DNA of 64,000 nucleotides from Rhodoferax sp. (GTDB lineage Bacteria; Pseudomonadota; Gammaproteobacteria; Burkholderiales; Burkholderiaceae_C). The notes under the pieces are model-generated. The model did no database searches. It was not told the origin of the DNA and was given only the letters and a program-made list of their open reading frames with translations. The DNA lies in contig NZ_JAQURE010000002.1 of assembly GCF_028715765.1 (NCBI RefSeq), forward strand, positions 62,001 through 126,000. The letters run 5' to 3'. The position numbers were made by a program, and so were the translations under genes. Within the stretch, counting starts at the first letter, position 1. Each line of letters starts with the position of its first letter. Of the stretch, positions 9,177 through 17,369 are shown one piece after another.

Positions 9177-11081
9177 ATGCGTTCACTCTCGCACCCAGGT
9201 TTTTTGGCAAGTGCCACCGCTTTGGCCGTGTTGACTGTTTTGGCAGGCTGCGCCAACACCCCCACGTCTGCCAGCGCTGCCAAACCTGCCAGCCACCCAG
9301 CGGTGGCCGCGGTTGAATTCACCGATACCGTCGCCCCTGCCGCCTCTGAGCCCGACAAAATGGCGCGCACCTACAGCACCTCTGTGGCCAAGGTCACTTA
9401 CCAAGATGGCTCGGTCAAAACCTACCCCTTGACGTTCAACACCCTGTTTTCAGTGCAAGACAAGATCAATGATGTCAAAGGCATGAAGCACCCTGCCGGC
9501 CAGTTGTTTGATGCCAAGATGCAAGCCCTCAAAGACCCCATGGGTCAACCGCTGGTGGCTGAAACGCCTGATGCCAACAGCCTGCTCAAAGTGGGCGACA
9601 AGCTGTTCATGGTCACACACTACGAATACGACTGGCTGCTGTCTGACAAAGCGGTGGCCAACAAAACCAAGGATTGGTACAGCCGCTCGCCCATGAGCAT
9701 GACACTGACCGAACTCAAACAAGCCAAAGACGGCAAATTGAGCGTGGTCAAGCAAAACCCGGTGGATTTCTCCGGCGTGGATGGCTTGTGGATTCCCTGC
9801 GCGGGCAGCCAAACCCCCTGGAACACGCACCTGGGCTCTGAAGAAGACTACGACTTGCAATACAACCCGGCCACCAAAAACGCGCCCAAAATAGCTGCGG
9901 GTCTGAAAGCCATGTCAGCCCAATACCTGGGCGGCAAACCCGCCAACCCCTACCACTACGGCTACATCCCTGAAGTGGAAGTACGTGCCACCGGCGAAAC
10001 CAATGTCAGCAAACACTACGCCATGAGCCGCGGCACCTGGGAGCTGGCACGCCTGGCACCCGATGGCAAAACCGCTTACCTGGGTGACGACGGCACTTAT
10101 GGGCTGATGGCCATGTATGTGGGTGATGCGTGGGGCAACCTCGACAGTGGCAGCATTTACGCCGCCAAGTGGACTCAAACCTCAGCCCAAAGCGGTGGCA
10201 AAGCCAACCTGAACTGGATCAAACTTGGCCACGCCACCAGCGATGAAGTCAAAGCCTTGGCCGACAGCCACACCTTCAGCGACATTTTTGACAGCGCCAC
10301 CCCCAACGCGGGCAGCTGCCCAGCCAGCTTCTCGCTGATTCGCAGTGGTTCCAAAGAAGATGAATGCCTGAAGCTCAAGCCCGGCCAAGAAAAAGCAGCT
10401 GCTTTCCTGGAAACCCGCCGCATGGCCGCACTGATGGGAGCCACCACCGAGTTCACCAAATTTGAGGGCGTGGCCATCAATGCCAAAGACAAAAAGCTTT
10501 ACATGGCCATGTCTGCCATCCGCGACAGCATGACCAGCGCCAAAGGCGAGCCTACTGACCACATCCAACTGCCCGCCAATGAAGCTGGTGCCACCTACAC
10601 CGCCGACTTGAGTGGCGGCCAACGTGACCAACATGGCAACCTGATCGCCTCTGACTATGTGGCCACCCGCATGTATGTTGAATCCGCCTTGCTGGGCTTG
10701 CCGCTGGCACAGCCCGATGCCAAAGGCAACACAGCAGATGACAACAAAATTGCCCAGCCCGACAACCTGTTTTACTCAGAAGGCATGCGCACCCTGTTCA
10801 TTGGTGAAGACTCGCTGATCCACACCAACAACTACCTGTGGGCCTACAACGTCGATACCCAAAAGCTCAGCCGCATCATGACCTCGGCCGCCGGCGCTGA
10901 AAACACTGGTCTGCAAGTGCTCGACAACCTGGACGGCCACGCCTACATCATGGCCAACAACCAGCACTGGGGCGACTTTGCCAAGGCCGTGCCGGCAGCG
11001 CTGGCCAAGCAACTCAAAGACCGCATTGACGTGTTTCACGCGCCCATTGGTTATTTGGGTGGCTTGCCAGCGATCAAGTAA
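9177..11081 (+). CDS. PhoX/DUF839-type lipoprotein, possible alkaline phosphatase
   Basis: 634 residues from ATG 9177, which has CAGGAG 7 bases upstream; the upstream extension to 8997 is rejected. The N-terminus is a lipoprotein signal (SATALAVLTVLAGC, lipobox LAGC). The body resembles DUF839/PhoX proteins, a calcium-dependent phosphatase fold: VDGLWIPCAGSQTPWNTHLGSEEDYD, HYAMSRGTWELARLAPDGKTAYLGDDGTYG, KFEGVAINAKDKKLYMAMS and FIGEDSLIHTNNYLWAYNV. In PhoX the substrate is phosphomonoesters; here phosphatase activity is inferred from family only. A strong terminator follows at 11134. Confidence 0.75.
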   Translation: MRSLSHPGFLASATALAVLTVLAGCANTPTSASAAKPASHPAVAAVEFTDTVAPAASEPDKMARTYSTSVAKVTYQDGSVKTYPLTFNTLFSVQDKINDVKGMKHPAGQLFDAKMQALKDPMGQPLVAETPDANSLLKVGDKLFMVTHYEYDWLLSDKAVANKTKDWYSRSPMSMTLTELKQAKDGKLSVVKQNPVDFSGVDGLWIPCAGSQTPWNTHLGSEEDYDLQYNPATKNAPKIAAGLKAMSAQYLGGKPANPYHYGYIPEVEVRATGETNVSKHYAMSRGTWELARLAPDGKTAYLGDDGTYGLMAMYVGDAWGNLDSGSIYAAKWTQTSAQSGGKANLNWIKLGHATSDEVKALADSHTFSDIFDSATPNAGSCPASFSLIRSGSKEDECLKLKPGQEKAAAFLETRRMAALMGATTEFTKFEGVAINAKDKKLYMAMSAIRDSMTSAKGEPTDHIQLPANEAGATYTADLSGGQRDQHGNLIASDYVATRMYVESALLGLPLAQPDAKGNTADDNKIAQPDNLFYSEGMRTLFIGEDSLIHTNNYLWAYNVDTQKLSRIMTSAAGAENTGLQVLDNLDGHAYIMANNQHWGDFAKAVPAALAKQLKDRIDVFHAPIGYLGGLPAIK

Positions 11082-11133
11082 CAGTCAACCGGCTGCGCGC
11101 GAACAACGCCTCAGCCGTCAACCTACTTCACAT

Positions 11134-11166
11134 CGTGCCAAGGGTCAACCCTGGCACGATTTTTTT
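11134..11166 (+). terminator. Rho-independent terminator after the PhoX-type gene
   Basis: Stem CGTGCCA(A)GGGT / ACCCTGGCACG with a 2-base loop, followed by GATTTTTT. It lies 52 bases after the stop and directly before the acyltransferase start, so the acyltransferase must rely on read-through or its own promoter. Confidence 0.85.
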
Positions 11167-11167
11167 C

Positions 11168-11908
11168 ATGATCAACCGTTTACGTGCTGCCCTCAAACTG
11201 GCCCGGCTGCTGCTGCACCTGGCGCAGGGTCTGTGGCAGGTCTGGCGCTTTTTCCCAACCTGGCATCCGCTGCAAAAGCAACAGCGCATTCAGGCCTGGG
11301 CTCATATCCTGCTTGCGCTAGCAGCTATTAAATTAGAAGTTCATGGCAGGCCGCCGCAAGACCGCGCCACGCTGCTGGTCAGCAACCATGTGTCGTGGCT
11401 GGATGTGTATGTGCTGATGGCGCTGTGCCCGTGCCGCTTTGTCGCCAAATCTGAAGTGCGCCAATGGCCGTGGGTGGGCAAGCTGGCGCTGGCTACCGGC
11501 ACGCTGTTCATCTCACGCCGCTCACCGCGCGACGCCATGCGCGTGGTGCATGAGATGACGGCGCAGCTGCAAGCCGGTCAAATTTTGGCGGTGTTTCCAG
11601 AGGGCACCACCAGCAACGGGCGGCAGGTGCTGCCGTTTCATGCCAATTTGTTTCAGGCCGCCATTGCCGCCCACGCCCCGGTGCAGCCGCTGGCATTGCG
11701 CTATGAAGATGCCACCAGCGGCCAACTCAGCCTGGCGGCCTGCTACATCGACCACGACACCTTGCTGCAATCGCTCTGGCGCACGCTCACGGCACCAGCG
11801 CTGCGGGTCAAAGTGAACTTTGGTCAGCCAGAGCTGCCAATGGGGCGCCCTCGTCAGCACTTGGCAAAAGCGCTGCATGACCAGGTTGAACAGCTGGCAA
11901 ATTTATAA
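11168..11908 (+). CDS. 1-acyl-glycerol-3-phosphate acyltransferase family (PlsC/OlsA-like)
   Basis: 246 residues from ATG 11168. Acyltransferase motifs are present: NHVSWLD (HX4D) and FPEGTTSNG, with a hydrophobic N-terminus that would anchor it to the inner membrane. PlsC makes phosphatidic acid; the OlsA branch acylates lyso-ornithine lipid. The convergent neighbour is a GNAT protein of the OlsB type, which makes an ornithine-lipid role likely but not proven. The ATG follows the terminator T-run, and the ribosome site is weak. Codons 42-56 overlap a patch resembling the AGCTGCT repeat family, and another copy starts 3 bases after the stop. Confidence 0.85.
   Translation: MINRLRAALKLARLLLHLAQGLWQVWRFFPTWHPLQKQQRIQAWAHILLALAAIKLEVHGRPPQDRATLLVSNHVSWLDVYVLMALCPCRFVAKSEVRQWPWVGKLALATGTLFISRRSPRDAMRVVHEMTAQLQAGQILAVFPEGTTSNGRQVLPFHANLFQAAIAAHAPVQPLALRYEDATSGQLSLAACYIDHDTLLQSLWRTLTAPALRVKVNFGQPELPMGRPRQHLAKALHDQVEQLANL
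11292..11334 (-). repeat. AGCTGCT-family patch inside the acyltransferase gene
   Basis: On the minus strand it begins AATAGCTGCTAGCGC and, 23 bases after AGCT, continues GAGCCCAGGCCT. The first half is exact to other members; the second is partial. On the plus strand it introduces AT-rich codons (GCT ATT AAA TTA GAA) into an otherwise GC-rich gene without changing the expected protein length. Confidence 0.45.
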
Positions 11909-11910
11909 GA

Positions 11911-11953
11911 AATAAGCCTCTGGCGCTACATACCATTGCGTAAGCAGCTATTG
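11911..11953 (-). repeat. AGCTGCT-family repeat downstream of the acyltransferase gene
   Basis: Minus-strand reading: AATAGCTGCTTACGC, then GCGCCAGAGGCTTATTT at the fixed 23-base distance. The outer flank AAATTTATAAGAAATA, shared with the copy at 4378-4431, overlaps the acyltransferase stop codon at 11906-11908. Confidence 0.75.
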
Positions 11954-12051
11954 TTTTTAAACTTATCCAACAACCCTATTGTCCCCAACAGCCCGCCCCT
12001 GCTGGAGCCAGGTTGAGATGGCGTGTGTGTGTGTTGGGGTCGGGCCGAGAG

Positions 12052-12894
12052 TCAACCCAAAAAATGCTTGCGATAGCGCGAAGGCAAGTCGTTGATGCGC
12101 ATCAGCATGGGCAAGTCGGCGCTGTTGAAATCAGGGTCCCAGGCGGGTGCGCCCAGCACTTTGGCACCCAGACGCAAATAACCTTTGATCAGCGCCGGGG
12201 GCTCCACATTCAAGAAGCAGTTCAGGTGCTCTACCGGCAGCGGCAAGCGGGGGCGCACATGCAGCTCAATCGGAGCCAACTGGGTGGTTTTAAGCTGCTG
12301 CCAAATGCTGGCGGCCACGTCACCACTGATGATGCCGTTGTGCAGCATGGGAATGCTGGCGCAGCCAATCATGGTGTCCAACTGGTTGCGCACCATGAAC
12401 TCGGCCAGCGCCCCCCACAGCGCCATGATGACACCACCGTGGCGGTGCTCAGGGTGCACACAGCTGCGCCCCAGCTCCACCATACGTTCGCGCAAGCCGC
12501 GCAGGCGGGTCAGGTCAAATTCGGTGTCGCTGTAGGTGCTGCCCACGCGTTTGGCTTGGGCTGGGGTGAGCACGCGGTAGGTGCCAATGACTTCTTCGGT
12601 GGCAGCGTCGCGCACCAGCAGGTGTTCGCAATAGTTGTCAAACAAATCAATGTCGTGCCCTGGCACGGGGGTGCTCAGGCGCGCGCCCATTTCATCGGCA
12701 AAAACCCGGTATCTCAGGCGCTGCGCTTGGCGAACCTCGTCGGCATGGCGCGCCCACGACACCAGCAAGCCAGGGCGCTCCATTTGGGCGGCTGCAGGAC
12801 GCGCTTGAAGCTGACCCAGGTCAGGTCGGTGAAGTGACCCCCGGGAGGTGGCCGTGGGCGAAAACGCAAAGGTGGGGGTAGGCAGGTCTCTCAT
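12052..12894 (-). CDS. GNAT-family acyl transferase, OlsB-like
   Basis: 280 residues. ATG 12894 is chosen because AAGGAG lies 7 bases upstream; the frame extends to 12987 without a ribosome site. The core ADEVRQAQRLRYRVFADEMGARL, then DLFDNYCEHLLVRD and VELGRSCVHPEHRHGGVIMALWGALAEFM, is the pattern of the hemolysin-like GNAT group that includes OlsB, which N-acylates ornithine from acyl-ACP. With the convergent PlsC-type gene it could supply both ornithine-lipid steps. An N-acyl-amino-acid synthase acting on another amino acid remains possible. Confidence 0.8.
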   Translation of the reverse strand: MRDLPTPTFAFSPTATSRGSLHRPDLGQLQARPAAAQMERPGLLVSWARHADEVRQAQRLRYRVFADEMGARLSTPVPGHDIDLFDNYCEHLLVRDAATEEVIGTYRVLTPAQAKRVGSTYSDTEFDLTRLRGLRERMVELGRSCVHPEHRHGGVIMALWGALAEFMVRNQLDTMIGCASIPMLHNGIISGDVAASIWQQLKTTQLAPIELHVRPRLPLPVEHLNCFLNVEPPALIKGYLRLGAKVLGAPAWDPDFNSADLPMLMRINDLPSRYRKHFLG

Positions 12895-12993
12895 GTGTCG
12901 TACTCCTTGGTTGAATACAACAATGATCGCTGGCGAGCGTGACAGCTTTGTGGCGGTTTGATGGCATTTGCATGACATCAACGGCACAAAATC

Positions 12994-13058
12994 AAATCAA
13001 ATCGGGGTGGATGACGGTCAGCAGTGAGGTGTGCCACTGGTCTTCGTGGCGGCGGCTG
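12994..13058. repeat. Left 65-bp direct repeat (copy of the sixA 3' end)
   Basis: 63 of 65 bases match 14737-14801, which is the 3' end of sixA. Read on the minus strand, this copy encodes the same last residues of SixA (HEDQWHTSLLTVIHPDLI) and its own stop, TGA. It marks the left edge of the AbiE-type islet. A further short match, TTTGCATGAC(CA)TCAAC, lies outside it at 12967-12982 and at 14661-14678. Confidence 0.9.
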
Positions 13059-13130
13059 GTCGATGCCATGGTGCGGCTCCAACGCGTGTTGAAGCCCTAC
13101 ATCCAAAGATTGGCTGACGAACCCGCCTAA
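13059..13130 (+). pseudogene. Short open remnant at the left end of the islet
   Basis: Immediately inside the left repeat an open stretch reads VDAMVRLQRVLKPYIQRLADEPA and stops at 13128. It has no start of its own apart from frames running back through the repeat. It looks like a gene tail, but I cannot assign the family. It may be the end of a gene lost when the islet formed. Confidence 0.25.
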
Positions 13131-13187
13131 GCTGAAGTATTCATGGGCGCGTTGGGTGGATGCGCGAGTCAACTGAATGTGCAAAAA

Positions 13188-13205
13188 TAGGACATCGATG
13201 TCCTA
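13188..13205. promoter_or_regulatory. 18-bp perfect palindrome upstream of the AbiEi-like gene
   Basis: TAGGACATCGATGTCCTA is its own reverse complement and lies 39 bases before the antitoxin start. AbiEi-type antitoxins are known to repress their own operon at inverted repeats, so this is the natural operator candidate. Confidence 0.55.
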
Positions 13206-13244
13206 AGTTTGTCAACTTTTGCCGTACCAATTTGGAGAATGAAT

Positions 13245-13655
13245 ATGCCTCAGTCCACCGTCAAAGATAGGGTGATCGCAAAGATCAAAAGATCGTCTTC
13301 GTCGGTGTTCCTGCGAAAGGAGTTCGATCAGCTAGGCGATTACCGGCAAGTCAGCCGGGCTATAAATGAAGCCGCAGCAAGCGGAATGCTGGTCAAGGTT
13401 GGCTTTGGTTTGTATGCCAAGGCTCGTCCGTCAACGATCAGTGGCAAGCCAGTGCCGACCGTTCCGTTGCTGAATATCGGATTGGAGGTTATGCAGAAAA
13501 TTGGCGTCAAAGCCGACGTGGGCAAGGATGCTGTGGCTTTGCGAGAAGGCCGAAGCACCCAGATTCCAATGCTACCCATTATCAATATTGGAAAAGCGCG
13601 AGTCAGTCGGAAAATCGCCGTGGGAAGTCGCCAGGTTGTTTATGAAAAAAGTTGA
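13245..13655 (+). CDS. AbiEi-like antitoxin (DUF6088 type)
   Basis: 136 residues from ATG 13245, with GGAG 7 bases upstream; an ATG at 13239 is too close to it. The N-terminal part (VKDRVIAKIKRSSSSVFLRKEFDQLGDYRQVSRAINEAAASGMLVKVGFGLYAKA) reads as a winged helix-turn-helix, as in type IV antitoxins and DUF6088 proteins. The rest (TVPLLNIGLEVMQKIGVKA ... RKIAVGSRQVVYEK) fits that family. It probably represses its own operon and counters the nucleotidyltransferase downstream, whose start overlaps its 3' end by 14 bases. Base composition is more AT-rich than its neighbours, in line with acquisition. Confidence 0.8.
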   Translation: MPQSTVKDRVIAKIKRSSSSVFLRKEFDQLGDYRQVSRAINEAAASGMLVKVGFGLYAKARPSTISGKPVPTVPLLNIGLEVMQKIGVKADVGKDAVALREGRSTQIPMLPIINIGKARVSRKIAVGSRQVVYEKS

Positions 13656-14652
13656 GGCTGTTTTTCGGGACAAGATTTCAGATTTAATTCTCGAACATGA
13701 GTTGTCCATCTCGGAATTCGCGCTTGAAAAAGACTTCATCGTCACCGATGTGCTTCAAGCTATTTCCAAAATTAACAACGAGAAATTCAACTTTGTTTTT
13801 TGCGGGGGCACGTGTTTATCGAAAGCCTATGGTCTTTTGGAGAGAATTTCGGAAGATGTGGACATCAAACTTGTCCCAAAGCCCGGATTTGTGCTGAACG
13901 CCAATCAGCGACGCTCTGCTATTTCGAAATTGAAGAAGGACATCGTCCAAGCGCTATTAAATATTGGATTTGAAGAAGGCAACATTCAACAGAAAGCGTT
14001 GGATGGAAACTCCTACGTTGAGTTCACTGCGGAATATTTCACACATTTCGATGTTGAGCCTGCAATGAGGGCTGCAATGAAGTTGGAGTTGAACTACACG
14101 AATCTTTCCCTGCCAAGCGTCGATATGGACATAGGGCTCCTTTTTGATGAGCTCGCAGGACAAAAGACCCAAACGCTCAAAATGCACTGCGTGGATATTC
14201 GTGAAGCCTTGACCGAAAAACTGGTTTCATTCCCACGCCGACTGGCGATGCACTTGACAGATGCGGAACGGTTCAAATTCGACAAGGCATTGGTCAGGCA
14301 TCTTTTCGATGTGCACCGCATTGTTGAGGGGAATCCCAAAATTACTCAAGATGTCGCATTGAAATCTCTGTTGTTATCCGCAATGGATAAGGATGCAAAA
14401 GACTTTGTGCACCTATACCCCAAATTTTTGACAAATCCCGTTGGCGAAATTCAAAATGCCATGAACGTCACAAATTCAAAACCAGAGTATCGAAAAATGT
14501 ATGACGAGTTTGTCAAGGTAATGGTCTATGGCAAAGACATCCCCTCGTTTGATGACGCGTTTTCCGGTTTCAATACTGTCTTGACTGCGCTTCTTCCTTC
14601 CGCAAACACCAACTTCAACCATCACGCCGCAGATATGGGATCGGCTCGCTAA
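13642..14652 (+). CDS. AbiEii-type nucleotidyltransferase toxin
   Basis: 336 residues from ATG 13642; the longer frame to 13501 overlaps the antitoxin gene and is rejected. The nucleotidyltransferase signature is clear at residues 54-76: CGGTCLSKAYGLLERISEDVD, that is GG[ST]xLS followed by the D-x-D metal pair. AbiEii/MenT-like toxins transfer nucleotides to tRNA or other acceptors and stop growth; which acceptor this one uses cannot be told from sequence. It forms a coupled operon with the preceding antitoxin. It lies in a 1.7-kb islet bounded by direct repeats and is AT-rich compared with sixA and ppk. Confidence 0.85.
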   Translation: MKKVEAVFRDKISDLILEHELSISEFALEKDFIVTDVLQAISKINNEKFNFVFCGGTCLSKAYGLLERISEDVDIKLVPKPGFVLNANQRRSAISKLKKDIVQALLNIGFEEGNIQQKALDGNSYVEFTAEYFTHFDVEPAMRAAMKLELNYTNLSLPSVDMDIGLLFDELAGQKTQTLKMHCVDIREALTEKLVSFPRRLAMHLTDAERFKFDKALVRHLFDVHRIVEGNPKITQDVALKSLLLSAMDKDAKDFVHLYPKFLTNPVGEIQNAMNVTNSKPEYRKMYDEFVKVMVYGKDIPSFDDAFSGFNTVLTALLPSANTNFNHHAADMGSAR

Positions 14653-14668
14653 TCGCTTTTTTTGCATG

Positions 14669-14710
14669 ACACATCAACAACAGCGCGTAGGCTTCGACGC
14701 AATGATGTGT
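14669..14710. repeat. Inverted repeat at the right end of the islet
   Basis: ACACATCA (14669-14676) and TGATGTGT (14703-14710) are perfect inverses separated by 26 bases, just after the toxin stop and before the right direct repeat. There is no T-run, so it is not a convincing terminator. Confidence 0.4.
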
Positions 14711-14734
14711 TGAAACTCCGTTCGGGCAAAACGC

Positions 14735-15211
14735 TTAAATCAGATCCGGGTGGATGACGGTCAGCAGTGAGGTGTGCCACTGGTCTTCGTGGCGGCGGCT
14801 GCGCAGCCACCAGACGGCGCCTTTGCGCAGGTCACAGGCCGCCTCGGTGCTGCCGAGCAAGTGCGCAGCCAGTTGACCCAGTGTGGGCTGGTGACCCACC
14901 AGCAACACCGTGCCTTTGTGCGATGGGCCCAACTCAGGCGACCATTTCAGCAAGGCCAGCAGCTCTTGGGCCGAGCTGCCTGGCACCAGTTCGTCGCGCA
15001 GTTTGTATTTGCGCCCCAGCGCTTTCACGGTTTGCTCGGCACGCCGCGCTGGGCTGGCCAGCACCCGGGCGCTGTCGGGCAACTGGCGATCCAGCCACTT
15101 GCCCACGCGCGCCGCCTGGCCTTCGCCCTTGGCGGTGAGCGCGCGGGAGGCATCGTCAAAGCCGGGCAAGGCTTCATGCGCCTGTGCGTGGCGCCACAAA
15201 ATCACGTCCAT
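14735..15211 (-). CDS. sixA: SixA-type histidine phosphatase
   Basis: 158 residues from ATG 15211. A small histidine-phosphatase-superfamily protein: MDVILWRHAQAHE carries the RHG-like RHA motif with the catalytic His, and VLLVGHQPTLGQLAAHLL carries the second His. SixA proteins dephosphorylate phosphohistidine. It lies 21 bases after ppk on the same strand and so probably shares the phosphate-responsive ppk promoter. Its last 65 bases are duplicated at 12994-13058, but this copy is intact, ending HPDLI and TAA. Confidence 0.88.
   Translation of the reverse strand: MDVILWRHAQAHEALPGFDDASRALTAKGEGQAARVGKWLDRQLPDSARVLASPARRAEQTVKALGRKYKLRDELVPGSSAQELLALLKWSPELGPSHKGTVLLVGHQPTLGQLAAHLLGSTEAACDLRKGAVWWLRSRRHEDQWHTSLLTVIHPDLI
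14737..14801. repeat. Right 65-bp direct repeat (3' end of intact sixA)
   Basis: Matches 12994-13058 at 63 of 65 positions; the two differences are near the stop codon. Together the pair encloses about 1.68 kb holding the toxin-antitoxin genes. Confidence 0.9.
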
Positions 15212-15232
15212 GATGAGGTGTCCTGTCAAACG

Positions 15233-17341
15233 TCAGGCTTTGGCCGAATACTTGGCCATCAACTTGCCTTGGGCACCCACAGCGGGTTTGCTCTTGCCGC
15301 TGCTGCGACTGCGTGCCGCGCCCGCCAGGGTGTAATGGCCATCCGGGTGCATGAGCCAAGCGTCAACCGTGTCGTGCAGATAGGTGGTCAGGCACTCGTC
15401 TACCACGCGCTGGCGCAGGGCGGGGTCTTCCACTGGCCAGGCCAGCTCGACCCGGCGCAGCATGTTGCGGCTCATCCAGTCGGCGCTTGACAAATACAAG
15501 GTTTCTTGCGTGCCGGTTTGAAAGTAAAACACCCGTGAGTGCTCCAAAAACCGGCCAATGATCGAGCGCACACGAATGTTGTCGGTAAAGCCCTGGCGCT
15601 GCGCTGGCAACATGCACGCGCCGCGAATGATCAGGTCAACCGCCACACCCGCTTGGCTGGCACGCACCAGGGCTTCCATCAGTTTGTCGTCGGTCAGGGT
15701 GTTCATTTTCAGGATGATGCGGCTGGCCTGCCCGGCAGCGGCAGCTTTGGCGGTGGCATCCACCAGGTCAATCAAACTGCGCTGCAAGGCAAAGGGAGCC
15801 AAGACGAGCTTGTTCAGGCGCGGTATGCGGCTTTGGTTGGCCAGCAGGCCAAACACGGCCTCAATGTCTTGGGTGAGCTTGGGGTTACGTGTGAGGTAGC
15901 TCAGGTCGGTGTACAGGCGCGCAGTTCTGGGGTTGTAGTTGCCCGTGGACAAATGCGCGTAGCGGCAAATGCTGCGCCCTTCGCGGCGCGACACCAGCAG
16001 CATCTTGGCGTGGGTTTTGAGCCCCACCACGCCATACACCACCTGGGCACCGATGTATTCCAGCTTTTCAGCCCAGTTGATGTTGGCCTCTTCGTCAAAG
16101 CGGGCTTTCAGCTCCACCACCACCGTGACCTCTTTGCCGCGCTGCACCGCCAGGCGCAGCAGCTCCATCAGCACCGAATCTGAGCCGGTGCGGTAAATGG
16201 TTTGCTTGATGGCCAGCACCGCAGGGTCGTTGACGGCCTCGCGCAAAAACGCCAGCACGCCATCAAAGCTTTCATAGGGCTGGTGAATCAGCACATCACC
16301 GGCTTTGAGCCGCTCAAAGATCGGCATGTTGGCGGGCAACTGGTGTGGAAAACTGGCCTCATAGCGCGGAAACAACCACTTGGGCTGATCCACCAGGTCA
16401 ATCAACTGCCCCAACCGCACCAGGTTCACTGGCCCGTGCACCCGGTACAGCGCCGAGGCAGGCAGTTCAAACTGGCGCAGCAGCAGGTCAACCAAAAAGT
16501 CAGCACACCCGGCGGACACTTCCAGCCGCACCGCCTGACCGTAATTGCGGTGCACCAAGCCTTGGCGCAAGGCGGTGCGCAGGTTTTTGACGTCTTCCTC
16601 GTCCACCGACAAGTCAGAGTGGCGGGTGACCCGAAACTGAGAAAAATCGCCCACCGTGCGCCCGGGAAACAGGTCTTTCAAGTGCGCCCGAATGACGCTG
16701 GAGATCGACACAAACAGCGTGCGCTTGCCCGACAAGCTCTCTGGAATGCGAATGAACCGCGGCAAACTGCGTGGCACTTTGACAATAGCGATCTCGTTTT
16801 CGCGGCCAAACGCATCGTGACCCGAGAGCCGCACAATGAAGTTGAGCGACTTGTTGGCCACTTGCGGAAACGGGTGCGCGGGGTCTAACCCCACTGGCAG
16901 CAACAGCGGGCGCACTTCACGCTCAAACAGGGCTTTCACCCAGCGCTGCTGCGCCAGTGTGCGCTCGCTGTGCGAGACCACCCGAATGCCCTCTTTGGCC
17001 AGCGCGGGCAACAGCACATCGTTGTAAATGGCGTATTGGGTGTCCACCAAGTTGTGCGCCACCAGGCTGAGCGACGCTTGTGCCTGCGCGTCAATCAGGC
17101 TGAGGTCGGCCTTGGGCTTGGCCAGGCTGGTGTAGAGCGCGGCGCGCACCTCAAAAAACTCGTCCAGGTTAGACGACACAATGGTCAGGTAGCGCAAGCG
17201 CTCCAGCAGCGGCGCGTCTGGCTTTTGCGCCCAGTGCAGCACGCGGGCGTTGAACGCAAGCAGGCTCATGTCACGATCGAGCCACTGGGTATCTACCGGT
17301 TTGGTCATGGGTTTGTCGGGTGGGGAAGAAGTGGCCATCAT
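15233..17341 (-). CDS. ppk: Polyphosphate kinase 1
   Basis: 702 residues. Makes long-chain polyphosphate from ATP, usually at the membrane. Family features in order: LDRDMSLLAFNARVLHWA at the N-terminus, YESFDGVLAFLREAVNDPAVLAIKQTIYRTG, VVYGVVGLKTHAKMLLVSRREG containing the autophosphorylated His (THAK), and FLEHSRVFYF with the second conserved His. The start is one of two adjacent ATGs (17341 or 17338). A three-unit Pho-box-like array lies 29-59 bases upstream. sixA follows on the same strand. Confidence 0.96.
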   Translation of the reverse strand: MMATSSPPDKPMTKPVDTQWLDRDMSLLAFNARVLHWAQKPDAPLLERLRYLTIVSSNLDEFFEVRAALYTSLAKPKADLSLIDAQAQASLSLVAHNLVDTQYAIYNDVLLPALAKEGIRVVSHSERTLAQQRWVKALFEREVRPLLLPVGLDPAHPFPQVANKSLNFIVRLSGHDAFGRENEIAIVKVPRSLPRFIRIPESLSGKRTLFVSISSVIRAHLKDLFPGRTVGDFSQFRVTRHSDLSVDEEDVKNLRTALRQGLVHRNYGQAVRLEVSAGCADFLVDLLLRQFELPASALYRVHGPVNLVRLGQLIDLVDQPKWLFPRYEASFPHQLPANMPIFERLKAGDVLIHQPYESFDGVLAFLREAVNDPAVLAIKQTIYRTGSDSVLMELLRLAVQRGKEVTVVVELKARFDEEANINWAEKLEYIGAQVVYGVVGLKTHAKMLLVSRREGRSICRYAHLSTGNYNPRTARLYTDLSYLTRNPKLTQDIEAVFGLLANQSRIPRLNKLVLAPFALQRSLIDLVDATAKAAAAGQASRIILKMNTLTDDKLMEALVRASQAGVAVDLIIRGACMLPAQRQGFTDNIRVRSIIGRFLEHSRVFYFQTGTQETLYLSSADWMSRNMLRRVELAWPVEDPALRQRVVDECLTTYLHDTVDAWLMHPDGHYTLAGAARSRSSGKSKPAVGAQGKLMAKYSAKA

Positions 17342-17369
17342 GCACTCAAGGTTGATTTAACCAAAGAAT

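Noticed and set aside
12013-12837. 274-codon plus-strand frame opposite the OlsB-like gene
   Set aside because: Antisense shadow; the minus-strand gene has a good ribosome site and a GNAT pattern.
12994-14801. Direct repeats considered as ends of an insertion sequence
   Set aside because: They are direct, not inverted, one is part of sixA, and no transposase is present between them.
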